NCBI RefSeq assembly: GCF_018812025.1
Contig: NC_063045.1
Coordinates: 50,675,079 to 50,739,078, forward strand
Source: Megalobrama amblycephala
Lineage: Eukaryota > Chordata > Actinopteri > Cypriniformes > Xenocyprididae
Direction of reading: 5' to 3'
Length of the DNA: 64,000 nt
The notes below the pieces were generated by a model, which was not told where the DNA came from, made no database searches, and saw only the letters and a program-made list of their open reading frames with translations. The first letter of the stretch is position 1. Each line of letters begins with the position of its first letter. A program made the position numbers and the translations under genes. Shown here piece by piece: positions 61,084-64,000 of the stretch.

Positions 61084-62068
61084 AGGTGCCCTAGAATTGA
61101 AAATTGAATTTACCTCGGCATAGTTAAATAATTAGAGTTCTGTACATGGAAATGACATACAGTGAGTCTCAAACACCATTGTTTCCTCCTTCTTATGTAA
61201 ATTAGATTTTTGCAAAAGACCTCTGAAGAACAGGCGAATCTCAACATAACACCGACTGTGACGCAACAGTCGGGATCATTAATATGTACGCCCCCGACTT
61301 TTGCATATGCCAGCCCATGTTCAAAGCATGAGACAAGCCAGTATTAACGTCTGGATCTGTGCACAGCCGAATCAACAGACTTTATGCAGGTAAGCAAGCA
61401 AGGACAATAGCGAAAAATGGCAGATGGAGCAATAATAACTGACATGATCCATGATATCATGATATTTTCAGTGATATTTGTGAATTGTCTTTCTAAATGT
61501 TTTGTTAGTATGTTGCTAATGTACTGTTAAATGTGGTTAAAGTTACCATTGTTTCTTACTGTATTCACAGAGATCAGAGCCATTTCGTAATTTTCATTAT
61601 TAAACACTTGCAGTCTGTATAATTCATAAACACAACTTCATTCTTTATAAATCTCTCCAACAGTGTGCAATGTTAGCTTTAGTCACGGAGCACAGCCTCA
61701 AACTCATTCAGAATCAAATGTAAACATCCAAATAAATAGCATACTTACATGATCTGATGCATGCATGCAGCATGCATGACAAACATTTTGTAAAGATCCA
61801 TTTTGAGGGTTATATTAGCTGTGTGAACTTGCAATGTAATTGCAACTATGCAATGCATTTTAGAGTTGCGAGCTTGGGGGCGGGGAGCGCGAGCATTTAA
61901 AGGGGACACGCGCTGAATCGGCGCATATTTAATTATGCCCCAAAATAGGCAGTTAAAAAATTGAATAATAAAAAATCTATGGGGTATTTTGAGCTGAAAC
62001 TTCACAGACACATTCAGGGGACACCTTAGACTTGCATTACATCTTGTGAAAAAGGTTATATGGCACCT
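61084..62068 (-). mobile_element. TTAA-flanked non-autonomous element, copy 4 (inverted)
   Basis: Flanked by TTAA at 61080-61083 and 62069-62072, and in the opposite orientation to copies 1-3. The order of blocks, reversed, is the same. The palindrome at 61254-61271 has changed to GACTGTGACGCAACAGTC, so it no longer pairs perfectly. An insertion or expansion near 61830-61860 makes it slightly longer (985 bp). No transposase. Confidence 0.85.
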
Positions 62069-62072
62069 TTAA

Positions 62073-63071
62073 GATAAAAATAAGACCTGTTTGCATGTAC
62101 ATATATATGTACATATTAAAAAAAATGTTAGTTCTTACATTTATTGTAAATGTATATTATTTGCAACTTATTATGCTTGCTTTTTATTATGGCATGTTAT
62201 GTGAGCATGATGTACTAAAATAGGAAGGATAAATCCAGATTAAGTACTCCTGCAATGGATTTAGATGATCAAAACTGTCAGCTGAACACCTAATACTTTT
62301 CACAGGAACTAGAATGGATTGATTATTAATGTCTTTTCCTCTGTCCAGGCCTGTAGACTTTATTGGAATCATACTGCGTACGTAATACCTTTTAAATCCT
62401 GGTGGGATTATCAGTCATACTAGATTAGGAGTGAAGATGCATTGTTCCAGTGGGGTCTTGGAAGTCTGTGGCACCTAGAATAAGTGTGATTGTCTACACT
62501 AAGCCTCGATTTGTTTCAGTGTTTGAATGCGTTTTGCCTTTTGGACTTTGGATGCTGTCCAATACAGGACTCTCCTCATTTAGTTCAACTAAGTAAGACA
62601 CATTATGTGTATCAAGGAGTAGCAACATTCATCTATTTCTTCTGTGCTTCACAGCATGTGTGAGTTTCGTATCATTATCATTCTGCAATGTAATTCTACT
62701 TGAGTTCTTGCAGTCAACTTGGTCTAATTTGTGTTCTGACTCTGTTGTGTCCTTCTTGGTTAGCAGGACACTCGACCGTAACTGCTGTCAGTATGAGGTC
62801 ACTTTTCCCACAGGGGACTGGCCTGACACTGTCCTCGAGCGCTTGCACACCAGTCTCACATCTGTTTCGTTCTTATATTCACTCTAAATATTCACTCTTC
62901 AGATTCCAAAACAGATAGCTACACTGGTCTCTCTCATTGATTTTTTATTTTTTTTTTTTTTGAGAAAGTGGTCGGTTCAATCTCTGCGGGAGGGAGAGAG
63001 GTCAGAACGATTCTGTCTGAATTGTCTTTATATAATAGAAAATTGAGGATACGTTTTAGACAAATTTGATC
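62073..63071. other. Non-coding stretch
   Basis: No gene supported. Frames at 62660-62918 are short and overlap in two registers. T-run at 62942-62961. Confidence 0.5.
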
Positions 63072-63138
63072 CTTTACTGTTATGGAGCAGTGATAGGACT
63101 TTAAGTTCTCAGAATGACACTTACTTACTAATTTGAAG

Positions 63139-63661
63139 GCTTAGTTCATCCAAAAATGAAAATTCTGTCATTAATTACTCACCTTCATGTTGTTCCAAAC
63201 CCGTAAGACCTTCGTTCATCTTCGGAACACAAATTCATTTTTTTAAGAAATCCATTAGCTTTCTGGCCTGCAACGCAATTACCACTTTCAAGGCCCAGCA
63301 AGGTAGTAAAGACATTGTTAAAATAGTGGTTCAACCTTACTGACATGGAAGAGAATAAATTGTTGAATAAAGTTACTTTTGTTTGTTTTTTGTTTGTTTG
63401 CACAAAAAGTATTCTCGTCGCTTCATAACTTTAAGGTTGAACCACTGTAGTCACATGGACTATTTTAATGATGTCTTTACTACCTTTATGGGCCTTGAAA
63501 GTGGTAATTGTGTTGCAGTCTATCAGAGGTCAAAAAGCACTTAGATTTCATCAAAAATATCTTAATTTGTGTTCTGAAAATGAACAAAGGCTTACGGGTT
63601 TGGAACGACATGAGGGTGAGTAATTAATGACACAATTTTCATTTTTGGGTGAACTAACTCT
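63139..63661. mobile_element. Angel-like foldback element inserted in a dispersed repeat
   Basis: Left arm GGCTTAGTTCATCCAAAAAT with TCTGTCATTAATTACTCACC; right arm AACGACATGAGGGTGAGTAA with TTTTTGGGTGAACTAACTCT. TTAA follows at 63662-63665, and a mutated TTGA precedes it. The arms are about 230 bp each around a T/G-rich centre near 63375-63400. The left half closely matches 11163-11550. The flanking sequences 63072-63134 and 63664-63720 are the two halves of the repeat at 60900-61020. Confidence 0.85.
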
Positions 63662-63665
63662 TTAA

Positions 63666-64000
63666 AAGTCAATATGAAGTTAAAATGGACTTTACTGTCT
63701 TAATACACATTCTTGGTCTTTAATATCACTAAATATCAGATGGAACTGGATGTTTACAAACCTGATCCAAGTAATATCCAAGGAATATTATACTTTCTCA
63801 TTTTTAATTTAGTATTTATTTCTTTTCAAATCTGGATTTTTTCCCTCCAATTTGCAAACTTTTTCAGTGTTGTTTTATCTGTTCTGTTTATGTAGCCTAG
63901 TTTTTATTTCAATTTTAGTGTTGCCAATCTTAATGTGTTAACTGGTATAAATATCTAGATAAACAGTATCTTGGCATTTGACATGAAGGTGGGTTATACA
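63666..64000. other. Non-coding window end
   Basis: 63666-63720 completes the interrupted dispersed repeat. The rest is AT-rich with one chance 60-codon frame. Confidence 0.5.

Overview
This window is vertebrate nuclear DNA, almost certainly from a cyprinid fish. The evidence is its repeats: a SINE with a 5S-rRNA-type head, foldback elements with ends of the type AGGGWTAGTTCACCC inserted at TTAA, a decayed Tc1 transposon, hAT-like elements, and long microsatellite and minisatellite arrays in an AT-rich background. No prokaryotic gene organisation is present. I cannot name the genus. I find no complete host protein-coding gene and no rRNA or tRNA gene. The window reads as a gene desert or a very long intron. 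Three short stretches (33127-33231, 34982-35038 and 41690-41910 on the minus strand) have some exon-like properties and are given at low confidence.

Layout. 1-6497: head-to-tail array of a cyprinid repeat (units A1, B, A2, A3); A1 and A2 look identical over about 1.65 kb. 6498-21870: AT-rich sequence with a small MITE and three copies (9021, 13935, 17188) of a 0.95-kb TTAA-flanked element that carries a conserved palindrome. 21877-23057: hAT-like element with an inverted fragment of the first-region repeat inside it. 26041-29381: dense cluster of three abutting repeats, one with a 730-bp insertion bounded by 26-bp perfect inverted repeats, and one a hAT element with an exact 8-bp target duplication. 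30117-30855: a 101-bp block present twice. 31367-33939: further MITEs. 35500-38720: a 3.2-kb minisatellite of 26-28-bp units that is open in all three forward frames. 38750-41600: a second minisatellite interrupted by the 5S-derived SINE, itself interrupted by a 368-bp insertion. 44215-51330: several foldback elements, including a three-level nest. 53308-54695: a Tc1 element with a broken transposase on the minus strand. 55554-57965: a composite (TCTA)n array. 59548-63661: a perfect-TIR MITE, the fourth TTAA element (inverted), and a foldback element whose insertion can be read against an unoccupied paralogous copy.

The elements do not form a pathway. What the window records is repeated insertion of small non-autonomous DNA transposons into each other, plus tandem expansion of simple repeats. 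The only recognisable protein remnant is the Tc1 transposase. The point I find most worth testing is that the four TTAA elements share a central palindrome, and in three of them it is an exact match to the PAR-bZIP binding consensus.
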